From: Cellvibrio sp. pealriver
GTDB taxonomy: Bacteria > Pseudomonadota > Gammaproteobacteria > Pseudomonadales > Cellvibrionaceae
DNA length: 64,000 nt
Assembly (NCBI RefSeq): GCF_001183545.1
Contig: NZ_KQ236688.1
Location: 1,207,149 to 1,271,148, forward strand
Reading direction: 5' to 3'
The position numbers and the translations under genes were made by a program. A model generated the notes under the pieces. The model searched no databases, had not been told where the DNA came from, and saw nothing but the letters and a program-made list of their open reading frames with translations. The stretch's first letter is position 1, and each line of letters begins with the position of its first letter. Positions 62,688-64,000 of this stretch are shown here, piece after piece.

Positions 62688-63570
62688 TAAAGTTGCTGTA
62701 AACACACAAGTGATGAATGGCGAATCCATCCTGAGTAGCATGGTTCACCAACCTCACAACCTCCCGCATCACAACATCCACGCTCACAATTTATTAGCAA
62801 CCTTGAGTGAGCTTGAAAAAATTAAACCTTTCGTTTCATTCAAGTTATACGGCGCTCAGTCTTCGAGCGCCAATACACAGCCAATCTTAACCCCTGCATC
62901 CGGTTTGGCGATTATCACTTATGTTATTGCCGGCGAAGCAACCTACTGCGACTCTACCGGAAAACAAGGTGTACTAAAAAAAGATGGCTGGGCATGGATT
63001 ATTTCCGGCTCAGGTATTTTGCATTCCATTGAGCCAGCAACACCGGATTACCTGGCAGTACAAGTGTGTATTGCATTATCGCCCGCACTGGAAAACTCGC
63101 CTCCACAAAGCGCATATCAAATGCCAGCGCTTAATATGCCAAATGATCCAGTACAGGTATTAATGGGATGGCATGGCACCAAGCGCAGTGAATTCGCAGC
63201 ACCGTCGTTAGTTAATTATCTCGTTGTTCACTTGAAAGCTAACCAGCAATGGACCTATGAGTTACCACTCAACCATTCGTACGCCTGGGTTGCGCCCATC
63301 TGCGGTGATGTAGAAATCAACAATTACAAAACATCGCCCCATCGCCCGGGCTTTTATGAAAGGCCGATTGATAAAATACATTTCAATGCAGTAACGGATA
63401 CCGTTCTTGTTTTGGGTTCTGCCGTTGAATTTGATTACGATTTGGTATCGCAAGACAATTCTGTACACACCTCAATAGAATCTTTACAAAACGGCCTGCT
63501 AGGTATTTATCAGTTACATAAAACGCAACCGCAAAGCGGCGGCAAAACACCATCAGTAATAGCCATTTAA
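62680..63570 (+). CDS. Pirin-like cupin protein lacking the usual metal ligands
   Basis: A 296-residue protein with two cupin-like halves in the pirin arrangement: GLAIITYVIAGEATYCDSTG and AWIISGSGILHSIEP in the first half. Pirins bind metal through an HPH motif and an HxE motif. Here the position of HPH reads TPAS, and HxE reads HSIE with Glu shifted by one, so metal binding and quercetinase-type activity are unlikely. The N-terminal 45 residues are Asn/His-rich. I chose ATG 62680 because GGAGG lies seven bases upstream; in-frame ATGs at 62638 and 62659 would add seven-residue repeats. It lies nine bases before the GH43 gene. Confidence 0.75.
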   Translation: MNSKVAVNTQVMNGESILSSMVHQPHNLPHHNIHAHNLLATLSELEKIKPFVSFKLYGAQSSSANTQPILTPASGLAIITYVIAGEATYCDSTGKQGVLKKDGWAWIISGSGILHSIEPATPDYLAVQVCIALSPALENSPPQSAYQMPALNMPNDPVQVLMGWHGTKRSEFAAPSLVNYLVVHLKANQQWTYELPLNHSYAWVAPICGDVEINNYKTSPHRPGFYERPIDKIHFNAVTDTVLVLGSAVEFDYDLVSQDNSVHTSIESLQNGLLGIYQLHKTQPQSGGKTPSVIAI

Positions 63571-63579
63571 GGGTTAACC

Positions 63580-64000
63580 ATGTTTGATAAAACACGCAGA
63601 ACGTTATTTAAGGCCTGTTTAACCGCAGCAGCGGTATCACCCTTGGCACTGGTTAGTCGCACACACGCAACAGAATTAAAAAAAACAGAGCCAACTTGCG
63701 AGCCTGTTGTTAATACACCATTTAAACCAGAGTGGGCGCGCGGCATTGAAGGCCAGCGCAAAGCTGACCTCGGCAACGGCACCTTTTTGAATCCCATTAT
63801 TTCTGGCGATCATGCAGACCCTACTGTGTTAAAAGACGGCGATGATTACTACATGACGTTTTCATCGTTCAATTCGTATCCCGGCATTGTTATTTGGCAC
63901 TCGCGTGATCTGGTCAATTGGGTTCCCGTAGGCCCTGCGTTGCAAAAAAATATCGGCACTGTGTGGGCACTGGATTTATGCAAACACAATGATCGCTACT
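63580..64000 (+). CDS. Glycoside hydrolase family 43 enzyme, Tat-exported, 3' partial
   Basis: The frame runs from ATG 63580 past the right edge without a stop; 140 residues are visible. The N-terminus has a Tat-like signal (TRRTLFKACLTAAAVSPLA, cleavage near THA). The GH43 entry motif follows: LNPIISGDHADPTVLKDGDD with the catalytic-base Asp in HADPTVL, then YYMTFSSF and IVIWHSRDLVNWVPVG. GH43 enzymes include beta-xylosidases, alpha-L-arabinofuranosidases and arabinanases; the activity cannot be settled from this part. It is nine bases after the pirin-like gene and probably in one operon with it. Confidence 0.9.
   Translation, partial: MFDKTRRTLFKACLTAAAVSPLALVSRTHATELKKTEPTCEPVVNTPFKPEWARGIEGQRKADLGNGTFLNPIISGDHADPTVLKDGDDYYMTFSSFNSYPGIVIWHSRDLVNWVPVGPALQKNIGTVWALDLCKHNDRY

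Noticed and set aside
1..64000. Mobile elements, prophage or integration sites
   Set aside because: No transposase, integrase or phage protein is encoded, and no long terminal repeats flank any block; tRNA-Leu is followed by core genes, not an island.

Overview
The window looks like chromosomal core DNA of a free-living, polysaccharide-degrading gammaproteobacterium. The gene order tig-clpP-clpX-lon-hupB-ppiD is typical of that class. The glycogen cluster, c-di-GMP proteins, envelope copper genes, a GlyGly-CTERM protein and a GH43 enzyme behind a carbohydrate-type regulator would fit Cellvibrio or a close relative, but that assignment is inference from content only. I see no insertion sequence, prophage, CRISPR array, rRNA or plasmid module. 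Both window edges cut genes: a sensor-kinase-type ATPase domain on the left and a GH43 glycosidase on the right.

Layout. 1-5.5 kb: signalling genes (kinase fragment, twin-FHA membrane protein, DUF5610-like protein, glutaredoxin-like protein, EAL-HDOD protein, CheV). 5.6-11.5 kb: housekeeping (slt, uup, universal stress protein, two unknown membrane-anchored proteins). 11.8-24.1 kb: topA, a topA-linked unknown, tRNA-Leu(UAG), then the protein-quality-control run tig, clpP, clpX, lon, hupB, ppiD. 24.2-25.8 kb: a diguanylate cyclase and a CheC-type phosphatase, transcribed together. 26-31.1 kb: a peptide ABC importer with a fused two-domain ATPase. 31.2-43.6 kb: glycogen metabolism, with glgA and glgB leftwards and, divergently, glgC, a GH57 enzyme, malQ, a PilZ-domain protein and a 1032-residue protein strikingly like the alpha/beta subunits of animal phosphorylase kinase. 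43.7-47.5 kb: TrkH potassium channel subunit followed by a KdpD/KdpE-like two-component pair. 47.6-51.2 kb: leftward accessory genes (secreted beta-helix protein, small membrane protein, GlyGly-CTERM cyclophilin, HPP membrane protein). 51.3-57.6 kb: copper resistance (copZ-like chaperone, copA, cueR-like regulator, small Cys/His secreted protein, TolC-family lipoprotein, multicopper oxidase) with a textbook CueR-type promoter. 57.7-64 kb: a large beta-propeller/HEAT/cytochrome c lipoprotein, a membrane-embedded AraC-type regulator, a pirin-like protein lacking metal ligands, and the start of a Tat-exported GH43 enzyme.

How the genes work together. The glycogen genes supply ADP-glucose (GlgC), elongate and branch the polymer (GlgA, GlgB) and remodel it (GH57, MalQ). 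The PilZ and phosphorylase-kinase-like genes in the same rightward run suggest an extra regulatory layer. In the copper cluster, cytoplasmic copper would be sensed by the CueR-like protein, carried by the chaperone, pumped to the periplasm by CopA and oxidised there by the multicopper oxidase. The last genes look like the start of a carbohydrate-utilisation locus whose sensor is a one-component membrane regulator.
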